Part shown: positions 36,370-48,900 of the stretch, piece by piece
Layout of the letters: every line of letters begins with the position of its first letter
Numbering within the stretch: position 1 is the first letter of the stretch
DNA from: Mytilus galloprovincialis
Lineage: Eukaryota > Mollusca > Bivalvia > Mytilida > Mytilidae
Length of the DNA: 64,000 nucleotides
Reading direction: 5' to 3'
Assembly: GCF_965363235.1 (NCBI RefSeq)
Contig: NC_134840.1
Location: 2,046,001-2,110,000, forward strand
The notes under the pieces: generated by a model
Told to the model about the DNA's origin: nothing
Databases searched by the model: none
The model's input: only the letters and a program-made list of their open reading frames with translations
Made by a program: the position numbers and the translations under genes

Positions 36370-39330
36370 ATTTTTAGATCTTAAATAGAGTGAAACTCAA
36401 AACATCCCCTCAAGAATGAAGATATGAAGTAAGCACATTATCTATTCAACAAATAATAGATAATCATATAGTTTTAATTTTCAACCAAATATTAACTGAT
36501 ACCTGACAAAGACGCTTCACAATTCTGTAAAACTCTTTGAAAAAGCAAGTTGGCATCATATTTTATTTCCATTAAAATTCAATTACTTTTGCAAAAGATT
36601 TATATAAATAAACACCTCAGTATATTTTTCGTATTATTTGAATAATTGACAAGTATGTTATTGACCTTGATAACATGACTTAATTAACCTACTTTATTAA
36701 ATAACTTGTCATTTATTTCAACTTATATTGTCATTCATTAATGTTGTGGTTGAAAGATTGTTTTTATGACAATACTCAAATTCCCGGTGTTTTCCTTTCC
36801 CTTGTCTGTTGTTTTCTTAGAAATCTTGGTACATCCGTATTTAATTTATCTTAGCATACCGATGCTATCTTTAGCATTACTATAACAGTAAAATTTTAAA
36901 CCATACTATTGCACCAGCCGATGATTGGTGACGCTACCTTGCATTGTATGCCGTCGCGTGGATAGTTTGAAATGACAAAGTCTACACTAACGTTGCTTGC
37001 TTAATGGCGGTGAATATAAATACTAAGGTCAAGGAATGTACAGCGACACTTCTCCAACTACAAGAATCATAACACAATAATAATCATATCCAACCCTAAG
37101 CCTTAGATATATTTTTTTACGTAGGTTTTCAGTATAAACACAACCTTTACCTGTGAAGATTACATTCCATCAAAAATTACTATTGTGCAAGCCTTGGTAT
37201 CTTACCGAGACCATTTACACAGTAAGCCCAAGACACTATGAAGGGAAGTTATGGATTACTGTATTAGAAAAGCTATTTATCGTATGTGTATGACTACTAG
37301 GTAGAATAAACGGACACTTGTTTCATATTTATTTTGTTATATCGCAGTTTTTTTATCCAAATATAGACATTCTTGAAAATCCTTATTGAAAAATATTGTT
37401 GTAAAGTAAAACTTTACCTTTTATTATATAATTCATGCCGATAATTTTTCATGCATGCAAATGTTTGCACCTGTCCTCTGATGTGCAGTAGTCGTTTGGT
37501 TTTGTAATTTATACATGTTTCTCGTTAGACTTAGACCGTTGGTTTTCCCGTTTGAATGGTTTTACACTAGTTATTTTGGGTGTTCTGGAACTCATTCATC
37601 ATTTATTCTTCATTTGAATATCATTTTATATTGTTAACGTTTCACTGCGTACATCGCTTTATGTGCGCCAGTTTTAGGAGTTTTATAAAGGACAGTGCAG
37701 GAATCCGCGTTACTTTCCCCTCTCTTCTAATGACGTAAACTGCTCAGCGAGTCGTGTGCACAACTGCAAAGAACATTCAGCGGACACGTTGTCCAAAAGA
37801 ACAATTCGTGGCTAACCACAGCGTGAGTTACCTTTAAAACATTACAAATCATATCTTTACATTAGCGATGAACTGTTTTAACATATTTCCCTATGTTATA
37901 AAGAAACTATGAACATTTTACCGTTGAAACTGTTCGTATCTGCGATTACACGATTTAATTCAAGACAGAACCCGACGTGTGCAAGGATATTCATCTTTTT
38001 ATAATTATAAAGAACTTTAACAGCTTTATATATCTACGAACTGTTTATCCGTATTTTTAATGGACTTTAATTATCATTGAACACATTGTAAAATTGTATT
38101 TATATTTGTATTTTCAGTTTTTCACCATTTGGATTGGTAGTGAAATAAAAGTCAGCTCCCAGTCAGGATCCTACTTCGTCAAAATTATCTCCCCATTACG
38201 CCAGTTCATTTTCACAATCGTAGAAATGGAAGCCATTGTAGCGATGACGCGCTACCAATTTTGCTCTTGGAAACCGATAAATTTATCCACATTGCACCAA
38301 TACGATCCTTATATGTCAGTTATATTTTAAAAGACAGATGTATCAACTAGCTAATGAGCATCAGTTAATGATCTTGTCTGCATTGATTCAACTTAAAACT
38401 ATTGTCTGATCGGTTGTCAGGTGGAATTTTCGAAAAATCATAAACATTTAAAAAAATTCTAATTAAATATTTCGTGGAAGGGCAGACTAGATTTTTTTAG
38501 TGGCTGAAGACTTTAAACCCTAGTTATCACACACAAAAAAATAGAATTTTTCGAAGATATGCATTTTCATCATCCAACTTGTAAGACGGTCGTCAAGTAC
38601 TTTCAGTAGAAAAATAGCTATTCGAACACACCTTCTCTGTTTTTGTGACTCATTAGATAGGTATTTCACTTGACCCATATATTTCATCTTTTAGTACTGT
38701 TATTTTTTTGTGTTATAAAGTCAAACTGTAGCTTTAATATATAAAAATGATAGAATCTGAAGAGAGACGATGTATGAAATATTCTTACTTTGTACGATAT
38801 CAAGACAAAATACTCAACTCAAACACGCCCTAACATAAATAGGTGCACTCGATTTTCTCTTTCGATACAATTGGTACCTATTTTTTGGAATTTTTTCTTC
38901 AGACACATAATGAAAGGGCAGACACGAAAATTACTGAACTAATAGATTGACATGTTTTCCGTCCGTGGTAATTTTTTCAAAAAAATCGGAGGTTATGCAT
39001 TTTCGTCATCCAACTTGAAAGATACCCATGTCGTCGACTTGATATCTAATTGTTCTGCTTAACTATGTACTAGATAAATTGAAAACTTATGCAAATGGTG
39101 TTTTTGAAATAAAACACCTCGTTATTGAGAAGAAAATTGCAGTTTTGTTTGTTTCTATTAACTTTTAAAAAATTTGTCACTATAGTAAACAATACAGTAA
39201 ACATTTATCGCCTTCTCTAATAAAGAACTTCGATTCTTTTGTTCTATTTCAACCTGGTTTCCGACTGCCTGATTGTTTTATCTTTACTTAAACCCAGTCG
39301 TCTTGGTTACACTCACTTGTCAGGCCAGTA
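36370..39330. other. Mostly unassigned AT-rich DNA
   Basis: A diverged piece of the dispersed repeat at 58740-58880 lies at about 37455-37620 (gtttttcccgtttgaatggttttacac-like words). A small plus-strand frame at 38226-38330 begins MEAIVAMTRYQFCSWKPI; no splice sites make it convincing. Confidence 0.45.
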
Positions 39331-39410
39331 CATTGGGGCCCTTTATAACTTGTAGTTCGATGTGAGCCAAGGCTCCATGTTGAAGGCCGTACATTGATCT
39401 ATAATGATTT

Positions 39411-41709
39411 ATTTTTATACGACCGCAAAATTTGAAAAAATTTTCGTCGTATATTGCTATCACGTTGGCGTCGGCGTCGTCGTCGTCCGGCGTCCGAATA
39501 CTTTTAGTTTTCGCACTCTAACTTTAGTAAAAGTGAATGGAAATCTATGAAATTTTAACACAAGGTTTATGACCACAAAAGGAAGGTTGGTATTGATTTT
39601 GGGAGTTTTGTTCCCAACATTTTAGGAATTAGGGGCCAAAAAGGGCCCAAATAAGCATTTTCTTGGTTTTCGCACTATAACTTTAGTTTAAGTTAATAGA
39701 AATCTATGAAATTTTGACACAAGGTTTATGACCACAAAAGAACAGTTGGGATTGATTTTGGGAGTTTAGGTTTCAACAGTTTAGGAATTAGGGGCCAAAA
39801 AAGGGCCCAAATAAGCATTATTCTTGGTTTTCGCACAATAACTTTAGTTTAAGTAAATAGAAATTAATGAAATTTAAACACAATGTTAATGACTACAAAA
39901 GGAAGGTTGGTATTGATTTTGGGAGTTTAGGTCCCAACAGTTTTAGGAATAAGGGGCCAAAAAGGGACCCAAATAAGCATTTTTCTTGGTTTTCGCACCA
40001 TAACTTTAGTATAAGTAAATAGAAATCTATGAAATTTAAACACAAGGTTTATGACCATAAAAGGAAGGTTGGTATTGATTTTGGGAGTTTTGGTCCCAAT
40101 AGAATAAGGGGCCCAAAGGGTCCAAAATTAAACTTTGTTTGATTTCATCAAAATTGAATAATTGGGGTTCTTTGATATGCCGAATCTAACTGTCATGACT
40201 GTGTATGTAGATTCTTAACTTTTGGTCCCGTTTTCAAATTGGTCTACATTAAGGTCCAAAGGGTCCAAAATTAAACTTAGTTTGATTTTGACAAAAAATG
40301 AATCAGTTAGGTTCTTTGATATGCTGAATCTAAAAATGTACTTAGATTCTTGATTATATGATTATTGGCCCAGTTTTCAAGTTGGTCCAAATCGGGGTCC
40401 AAAATTAAACTTTGTTTGATTTCATCAAAAATTGAATAAATGGGGTTCTTTGATATACCAAATCTAACTGTGTATGTAGATTCTTCATTTTTGGTCCTGT
40501 TTTCAAATTGGTCTACACTAAAGTCCAAAGGGTCCAAAATTAAACTTAGTCTGATTTCAACAAAAATTGAAATCTTGGGGTTCTTTGATATGCTGAATCC
40601 AAAAATGTACTTAGATTTTTTATTATGGGCCCAGTTTTCAAGTTGGTCCAAATCAGGATCTAAAATTATTATATTAAGTATTGTGCAATAGCAAGTCTTT
40701 TCAATTGCACAGTATTGCGCAATGGCAAGAAATATCTAATTGCACAATATTGTGAAATAGCAATTTTTTTTTTAATTAGAGTTATCTTTCTTTACCAGAA
40801 TAGTAAGCAAGAAATATCTAATTGCAAAATATTGTGCAATAGCAAGATTTTTTTTTAATTGGAGTTATCTTTCTTTGTCCAGAATCAACTTAAATCTTTG
40901 TTATATACAATATACAATGTATATTCACTTTTTACTACCAACTGATAAATTATAATAAATAACATTCAGTGATAACAAGCAGTTTTTTTACATCTTAATA
41001 TTTTATGATGTATTTAAATGAGTAGTTATTGTTGCAAACTCCATTAGAAATTTTAATTGAGATTAGTTTTGCAATAAGGGAAAGGGGGATGTGATTAAAA
41101 AAATTGGGTTCAATTTTTCTCATTTGAAATTTCATAAATAAAAAAGAAAATTTCTTCAAACATTTTTATGCCCCACCTAAGATAGTAGAGGGGCATTATG
41201 TTTTCTGGTCTGTGCGTCCGTCCGTCCGTCTGTCCGTTCGTTCGTCCGTCCGTTCGTCCGTCCGTCTGTCCCGCCTCAGGTTAAAGTTTTTGGTCAAGGT
41301 AGTTTTTGATGAAGTTTAAGTCCAATCGACTTCAAACTTAGTACACATGTCCCCTATGATATGATCTTTCTAATTTTAATGCCAAATTAGAGTTTTTACC
41401 CCAATTTCACGGTCCACTGAACATGGAAAATGATAGTGCGAGTGGGGCATTCGTGTACTGAGGACACATTCTTGTTTTGAGAGGATTAATATTCAACAGC
41501 ATAGTGAATTGCTCTAAGAGAAAACAAAAATTTTAAGTTCATTAGAACACATTCATTCTGTGTCAGAAACCTATGCTGTGTCAACTATTTAATCACAATC
41601 CAAATTTAGAGCTGAATCCAGCTTGAATGTTGTGTCCATACTTGCCCCAACCGTTCAGGGTTCAACCTCTGCGGTCGTATAAAGCTACGCCCTTCGGAGC
41701 ATCTGGTTA
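39411..41709 (-). mobile_element. 2.3 kb composite dispersed repeat, copy 2 (inverted)
   Basis: Begins tatacgaccgcaaaatt and ends tctgcggtcgtataaagcta / gagcatctgg, i.e. the mirror of 16668-18936. It carries the ~155-bp units (39490-40110), the ~140-bp units (40110-40670) and the attgcacaat cluster (40675-40860). It differs from copy 1 by a ~310-bp insertion at 41168-41477 and by having only one of the two ~160-bp units. The 114- and 83-codon frames at 40307-40691 are repeat by-products. Confidence 0.85.
41168..41477 (+). mobile_element. 'atgccccacc' element with a gtcc repeat, inserted in copy 2
   Basis: Starts atgccccacctaagatagta (with ggggcat soon after, a terminal hairpin) and ends near gtggggcattcgtgtactga and acacattcttgttt. 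A gtcc/gttc microsatellite sits at 41214-41275. Copy 1 of the host repeat reads straight through this point (caaacatttttttgagagg in reverse), so the piece is an insertion of about 310 bp. Confidence 0.8.
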
Positions 41710-43990
41710 TAAATTGATATTTGGATAGAGAGTTGTCTCATTAGCACTCATACCACATCTTCCTATATCTATCTATCAATTTAAAAAAAAAGTTGGATAA
41801 TGATATTAAAAATGATTTTGATTTGTTTATGTTAATGAAGAGGATGTTTTTCGGTTAACTTTTACCCAAATTGTTGTTTCAGTCATTCGTTGTTAATTCC
41901 TTGCATTTTGAAAATAAACAAACTTCAATATTTCGATCAACTATAATCAGACAATCTGTAAAACAACTAAAACAAGTCGTCAACTGGTATAGAAGAATAG
42001 AGAAATGATTTATTTTACATGACGTCATTTTTTTTGTCATATTTTACAATTTCTAATATCCGGTTGTCCTACTGTATGACGTCACTTGGCGTTGAGGTTT
42101 AAACTTATTCGGATGTGTTGCATTTTGTCAGGTTATGTAATGTATTTCGGTTGTTTCCTGTAATTAGCTAATACTTCAGTTTTATCATGTACATCTTTTG
42201 TATAGTCATTTTATAAAATTTACTAAATTATTCTAAATAATAGGGTTGTTCTGGTACCTAACAGAAAACCCTGGCCGTTTTTGGCACGGCTTTTTTTAAC
42301 TTTTGGTCCTTCGATGCTGTTCAATTTGTACTTGTTTCGGCTTTCAAACTTTTGTATCTTGGCGTCACTGGTGAGTCTTGTGTGGACAAAATGCACTTCT
42401 GGCGTATTAAACATTTTAAACTTGTTGCCTTTTGTTAGCCATTATTCGGGTGTTTCTTTGTCAATTGTGTTCTCCTATTTATTTATATTGTAGTCCTGTA
42501 ATGTTGTGTTGTCATTTTAATGTTATATTTCACATGGCCATAAAAGAGAGAGGTTTGGCATGTCACAAAACCAGGTTTAACCCACCATTTTTTCCTTTAA
42601 AAATGTCCTGTACCAAGTCATGAATGTCATTATGGCCATTGTTATATTATAGTTCGTTTCTGTGTGTGTTACATTTTAACGTTGTGTTTCCGTTGTGTCG
42701 TTTGTTTTCTCTTATTTTTGAGTGTGAATTCACATTACTATAAGACGTGTCACGGTACTTACCTATCCCAAATTCGTGTATTTGGTTTTGATGTTATATT
42801 TGTTATTCTCATAGGATTTTGTCTGATGCTTACTCCGTTTCTGTGTGTGTGTGTTACATTTTAATGTGTGTCTTTGTTCTCTTATATTTAATGCGTTTCC
42901 CTCAGTTTTAGTTTGTTACCCCGATTTTGTTTTTTGTCCATGGATTTATGAGTTTTGAACAGCGGTATACCACTGTTGCCTTTATTTACATACAGTCTGT
43001 ACTTCAAGACCATCAGGTAAGGTTGGTATAGTTTTTGTCAAATAATAAGGATGTTCAAACAAACATGTCTTCGATAAATACAATAAGAATCGTTTTTTTT
43101 TTATATCTGTCTGGCAAGTACGAGTTTATGTAGATCCTTAGCGCTATTATTTTCATATACAAATGTCAATTTTTGATTTTTTTAAAATAAATAATTAAAC
43201 TCATAATCCCTCTTTAATATACACCTACATTCTTTACTAAGGACGTCATTTAAGAAATCACAAATTTGTTCAGTTCTCCTTTGTATATTTATCAAAGAAT
43301 GTTCCTTCTTTATATTTGATAACTTAATCATTTAATATAAAAAAAACATGTTATGTCGTAACTTCCATAATTTGCGAGGTCAAAATCAAGTATTTCCAAA
43401 ATGAAATGGTATGAGTATAAGTGTGTGTATGTGTGTGCGATATTCTAAAACCAGGAACGGTTGGGTGCGAATACACTGCATTGAAAAAAAACAACATTTT
43501 CCCTAATAATTTTCAAGTGTAGATTTGTCACAAAATCCACCTGCATGTCACCATGTGATAGTTTAGCACTCAAGTCTGTACTTGGTACTAATATCAATAT
43601 ACGTACGTCAAACACGAACGAAAGTACTATGACTCTACAGGAATTATCTATCAAGGTTTATTGCCCGACCAAATGTAAACAATAAACAACTAATCGAGAT
43701 TTAAAATCCATGGCCTCGAAATATCATTCACCTTCCCAATTTAAATATATACGAAAAGAAGCGATTACACATAAGTCTATAACAGAGACGATGATTTTAT
43801 ACCATGTTCATAAACAAAAATATCTAGTTGGAGATAAGCTAGAAATATTTAAAATTTGTATTAAAAAAGAAGATGGAATAAGTAATCTAATTTTTGATAG
43901 AGGTGTACGTATTTGTTGAGGTCCATATGATACCCCCAATGTATTAAACTGTTATATGGCATTGCGTTCATTTACATTTAAAATGACTCT
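41710..43990 (+). repeat. Cluster of dispersed-repeat fragments, otherwise no gene
   Basis: From left: ttgtctcattagcactcata tail (41725-41765); the tggcgtcactggtgagtctt / cttctggcgtattaaa family (42355-42420); ggtttggcatgtcacaaaac and tgtcctgtaccaagtca (42550-42625); repeated tgtgtgttacattttaa words (42665, 42845) and gagttttgaacagcggtata (42950-42990). From 43000 to 43990 nothing was recognised. Confidence 0.55.
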
Positions 43991-44004
43991 TGTTAAATTT
44001 CGTA

Positions 44005-45258
44005 AATACTAGCTTCATATCTGAAAGGTTGAGTTATGCCGCTTTGTACAAATACGTTTTCATCATTGTTACTTTGAGGATTATTCAAATCAAAATTAAA
44101 AATAAATATTACTGAGTATATGATTACTCTTGCTTCTTTTATCTTCACATACCTCAATTTAATGTAGCTAATACCTATCTTGTCTACAGGACAAATATAC
44201 AGCCAAAACCCAAACAATATTGTTTCTTTTGTGTAAATCCCATCGTTAGAATAGCGGTATACTACTGTTGCCTTTATTTGGACTGTTTGATACGGAAATT
44301 GTGTATTGACAATTTACATGAATACCCTACTCTAATGACACAAACAAAGAGGAAATCATAAGCAATCCTTGTTACATTTCCATCAGAATAACAAATAAGG
44401 ACAGAGAACTAGATCTTCCCTTAATCTTCTGAGTATCCAAATTAAATAACAAAAAGTGTAATCATTTCATGCATCAGAACTGATTATCTTCATTTGTCCT
44501 TATTAAGAACGCTCAATTAATAAGAATTGAACGCCAATGATGTATAAGAACCGAACAATTGAAGAGCGTTATGACTAAAAGAGTCATACAAATAATAGCA
44601 AAATCCATCCACTATCAACTTAGGGAGTTGAAACCTTACTTTCCTTTTATTGTATAAATAAGAAACAGACAACTGAAGAACCAATATTATTAATTGTAAA
44701 CAAAGGATTAATCTACGTTTTAAGCATCAATTTAAAAGGCAATTAAAATCATGCTACTTACTCCACTAGCACTATGAATCAAATGTAAATTCTAAAAGAA
44801 TCCAAATATAGAAAAGAAGATGTGATATGGTTGCCAATGAGGCAACTCTCAACAAGAGACCAAAATGACACAGAAATTAACAACTATAGGTCACCGTACG
44901 GTCTTTAACAAAGCTCTCCAAAGATCCTTTTGCTCAGCAGTCAGTACTTCGGTACTGGCATCATTTATAACAAACCTTTCTAAAATTATCCGAAATTATA
45001 AAGGAACTACGGTTTCAACTCCCTCAGACAATGTTAACTGTAGATTTATTAGGGTATCTTTGACCCTTTTTACACATCGTTATAAATATATTATGTGACT
45101 GTCATACAAGTGAGAGGTTTGGTTTGCTATAAAAAAAAAAACAATTTAAGCCCCTATTTTCTACATAGGATAAGAATAAGAATAAGGATTTTATTAGTTT
45201 AAATTCCAAAAAATAGGAATGTTACTAAATAAACAAACCAGTACAAAACAAAAACAAA

Positions 45259-45290
<32 letters not shown>

Positions 45291-45975
45291 ACGGGTATAT
45301 CAATGACAAAACGATAGTCATTAAGCAATGCAAACATGTAGTATTTAAAAGAAAATAAAGATTATTAATATTAATTATAATACTATTTTTGACAGCATAC
45401 ATAAGAAAATGTCTCTACCAAATCAGGAATATCACAGTTGTCATCCATATAAGCTTTTGATTTTGCTCGGAGTTCGGTATTTTTGTGAATTAACTTTATT
45501 CGATATCATGGCTCTTCAATTATTTCTGGTCTGAAACACAGTTTGCTTTCAAAATATTTGACTTTGAGTGTTCCTTATATTGTTAATCCAGAAAAGGGCA
45601 TTGCACGCATGAAATTTATATCATGCTGTTTTTGGTGGGTTTTTTTTTTTTTTTTTTTGAAAGAACTTACTATTTATGTCCCTTTCCTTCAATATCATAA
45701 ATTAAATTCTCTACTCTTTACAACCACTTTCTGAGTCTATAAGACCGCTTTAAGAAATGAATCCACTTTATTTTTAACAGGATTGACCAATATAGATTCA
45801 AATAAATTGATTTTGGGAGAAAATCATACTTTGTTTGAAAAAAACGAAAATGTTTTAAACACATTATAATCTAAATTTAAACATGATTAAGCTGCGTATT
45901 TCTTGTTATTGAAATTATGTTTGTCAAGTTTGTTGGAGGTATACTTAAAAAATAAAAATAAAATTTCTACAGAAA
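44005..45975 (+). repeat. Duplicated block A, left part (paralogous to 61208-63125)
   Basis: Nearly identical over ~2 kb to the block starting at 61208 (shared ctgaaaggttgagttatgcc, atagcggtatactactgttg, agtacttcggtactggcatc, ggaggtatacttaaaaaata and everything between). Differences: A lacks a short tacagttatccttacag insert, has an extra ~55 bp near 44606-44665, and has an ACAG microsatellite about two units longer. It includes fragments of the caaatcaggaatatcac and gagaccaaaatgacac dispersed repeats. No gene. Confidence 0.9.
45262..45293 (+). repeat. ACAG microsatellite
   Basis: About seven and a half acag units; the paralogous site at 62423-62444 has about five and a half. Confidence 0.9.
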
Positions 45976-48900
45976 CCATTGCTCCCTTCTTAGTGAGCAA
46001 CTTCATACGAGATTCTAGAGGGAAAACACATTTCTACAGAAACCATTGCTCCCTTCTTTAGTGAGCAACTTCATACGAGATTCTAGAGGGAAAACACATT
46101 TCTACAGAAACCATTGCTCCCTTCTTAGTGAGCAACTCCATACGAGATTCTAGGGGGGAAACACATTTCTACAGAAACCATTGCTCCCTTATTAGTGAGC
46201 AACTCCATACGAGATTCTAGAGGGAAAACACATTTCTACAGAAACCATTGCTCCCTTATTAGTGAGCAACTTCATACGAGATTCTAGAGGGGAAAACAAC
46301 ATTTCTACAGAAACCATTGCTCCCTTATTAGTGAGCAACTTCATACGAGATTCTAGAGGGGAAAACAACATTTCTACAGAAACCATTGCTCCCTTCTTAG
46401 TGAGCAACTCCATACGAGATTCTAGAGGGAAAACACATTTCTACAGAAACCATTGCTCCCTTCTTAGTGAGCAACTTCATACGAGATTCTAGAGGGAAAA
46501 CACATTTCTACAGAACCATTGCTCCCTTCTTAGTGAGCAACTTCATACGAGATTCTAGAGGGGAAAACACATTTCTACAGAAACCATTGCTCCCTTATTA
46601 GTGAGCAACTTCATACGAGATTCTAGAGGGAAAACAACATTTCTACAGAAACCATTGCTCCCTTATTAGTGAGCAACTTCATACGAGATTCTAGAGGGAA
46701 AACACATTTCTACAGAAACCATTGCTCCCTTCTTAGTGAGCAACTTCATACGAGATTCTAGAGGGAAAACAACATTTCTACAGAAACCATTGCTCCCTTA
46801 TTAGTGAGCAACTTCATACGAGATTCTAGAGGGAAAACAACATTTCTACAGAAACCATTGCTCCCTTCTTAGTGAGCAACTTCATACGAGATTCTAGAGG
46901 GAAAACACATTTCTACAGAAACCATTGCTCCCTTATTAGTGAGCAACTTCATACGAGATTCTAGAGGGAAAACAACATTTCTACAGAAACCATTGCTCCC
47001 TTCTTAGTGAGCAACTTCATACGAGATTCTAGAGGGAAAACACATTTCTACAGAAACCATTGCTCCCTTCTTAGTGAGCAACTTCATACGAGATTCTAGA
47101 GGGAAAACAACATTTCTACAGAAACCATTGCTCCCTTCTTAGTGAGCAACTTCAAACGAGATTCTAGAGGGAAAACACATTTCTACAGAAACCATTGCTC
47201 CCTTCTTAGTGAGCAACTTCATACGAGATTCTAGAGGGAAAACAACATTTCTACAGAAACCATTGCTCCCTTCTTAGTGAGCAACTTCATACGAGATTCT
47301 AGAGGGAAAACACATTTCTACAGAAACCATTGCTCCCTTATTAGTGAGCAACTTCATACGAGATTCTAGAGGGAAAACACATTTCTACAGAAACCATTGC
47401 TCCCTTCTTAGTGAGCAACTTCATACGAGATTCTAGAGGGGAAAACAACATTTCTACAGAAACCATTGCTCCCTTATTAGTGAGCAACTTCATACGAGAT
47501 TCTAGAGAGAAAACACATTTCTACAGAAACCATTGCTCCCTTATTAGTGAGCAACTTCATACGAGATTCTAGAGAGAAAACACATTTCTACAGAAACCAT
47601 TGCTCCCTTATTAGTGAGCAACTTCATACGAGATTCTAGAGGGGAAAACACATTTCTACAGAAACCATTGCTCCCTTCTTAGTGAGCAACTTCATACGAG
47701 ATTCTAGAGGGAAAACACATTTCTACAGAACCATTGCTCCCTTCTTAGTGTACAACTTCATACGATATTCTAGAGGGAAAACACATTTCTACAGAAACCA
47801 TTGCTCCCTTATTAGTGAGCAACTCCATACGAGATTCTAGAGGGGAAAACACATTTCTACAGAAACCATTGCTCCCTTCTTAGTGTACAACTTCATACGA
47901 GATTCTAGAGGGGAAAACACATTTCTACAGAAACCATTGCTCCCTTATTAGTGAGCAACTTCATACGAGATTCTAGAGGGGAAACAACATTTCTACAGAA
48001 CCATTGCTCCCTTATTAGTGAGCAACTCCATACGAGATTCTAGAGTGGAAAACACATTTCTACAGAACCATTGCTCCCTTATTAGTGTACAACTTCATAC
48101 GATATTCTAGAGGGGAAAACACATTTCTACAGAAACCATTGCTCCCTTATTAGTGAGCAACTTCATACGAGATTCTAGAGGGGAAACAACATTTCTACAG
48201 AAACCATTGCTCCCTTCTTAGTGAGCAACTCCATACGAGATTCTAGAGGGGAAAACACATTTCTACAGAAACCATTGCTCCCTTATTAGTGAGCAACTCC
48301 ATACGAGATTCTAGAGGGGAAAACACATTTCTACAGAAACCATTGCTCCCTTCTTAGTGTACAACTTCATACGAGATTCTAGAGGGGAAAACACATTTCT
48401 ACAGAAACCATTGCTCCCTTATTAGTGAGCAACTTCATACGAGATTCTAGAGGGGAAACAACATTTCTACAGAACCATTGCTCCCTTATTAGTGAGCAAC
48501 TCCATACGAGATTCTAGAGTGGAAAACACATTTCTACAGAACCATTGCTCCCTTATTAGTGTACAACTTCATACGATATTCTAGAGGGGAAAACACATTT
48601 CTACAGAAACCATTGCTCCCTTATTAGTGAGCAACTTCATACGAGATTCTAGAGGGGAAACAACATTTCTACAGAAACCATTGCTCCCTTCTTAGTGAGC
48701 AACTCCATACGAGATTCTAGAGGGGAAAACACATTTCTACAGAACCATTGCTCCCTTCTTAGTGAGCAACTTCATACGAGATTCTAGAGGGGAAACAACA
48801 TTTCTACAGAACCATTGCTCCCTTATTAGTGAGCAACTTCATACGAGATTCTAGAGGGAAAACACATTTCTACAGAAACCATTGCTCCCTTCTTAGTGAG

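Noticed and set aside
38226..38330. Possible first coding exon starting MEAIVAMTRY
   Set aside because: No convincing donor site or recognisable domain, and the upstream 5'-exon-like stretch at 37740-37820 could not be tied to it.
40307..40691. 114- and 83-codon frames
   Set aside because: Both lie inside the ~140-bp tandem units of the composite repeat and are not kept open in copy 1.
43710..43919. 69-codon plus-strand frame
   Set aside because: No motif, no signal, no splice context; AT-rich chance frame cannot be excluded.
46192..46492. Open frames on both strands with repeated peptide units
   Set aside because: They are produced by the satellite monomers; unit length is variable and mostly not a multiple of three, so frames break quickly.
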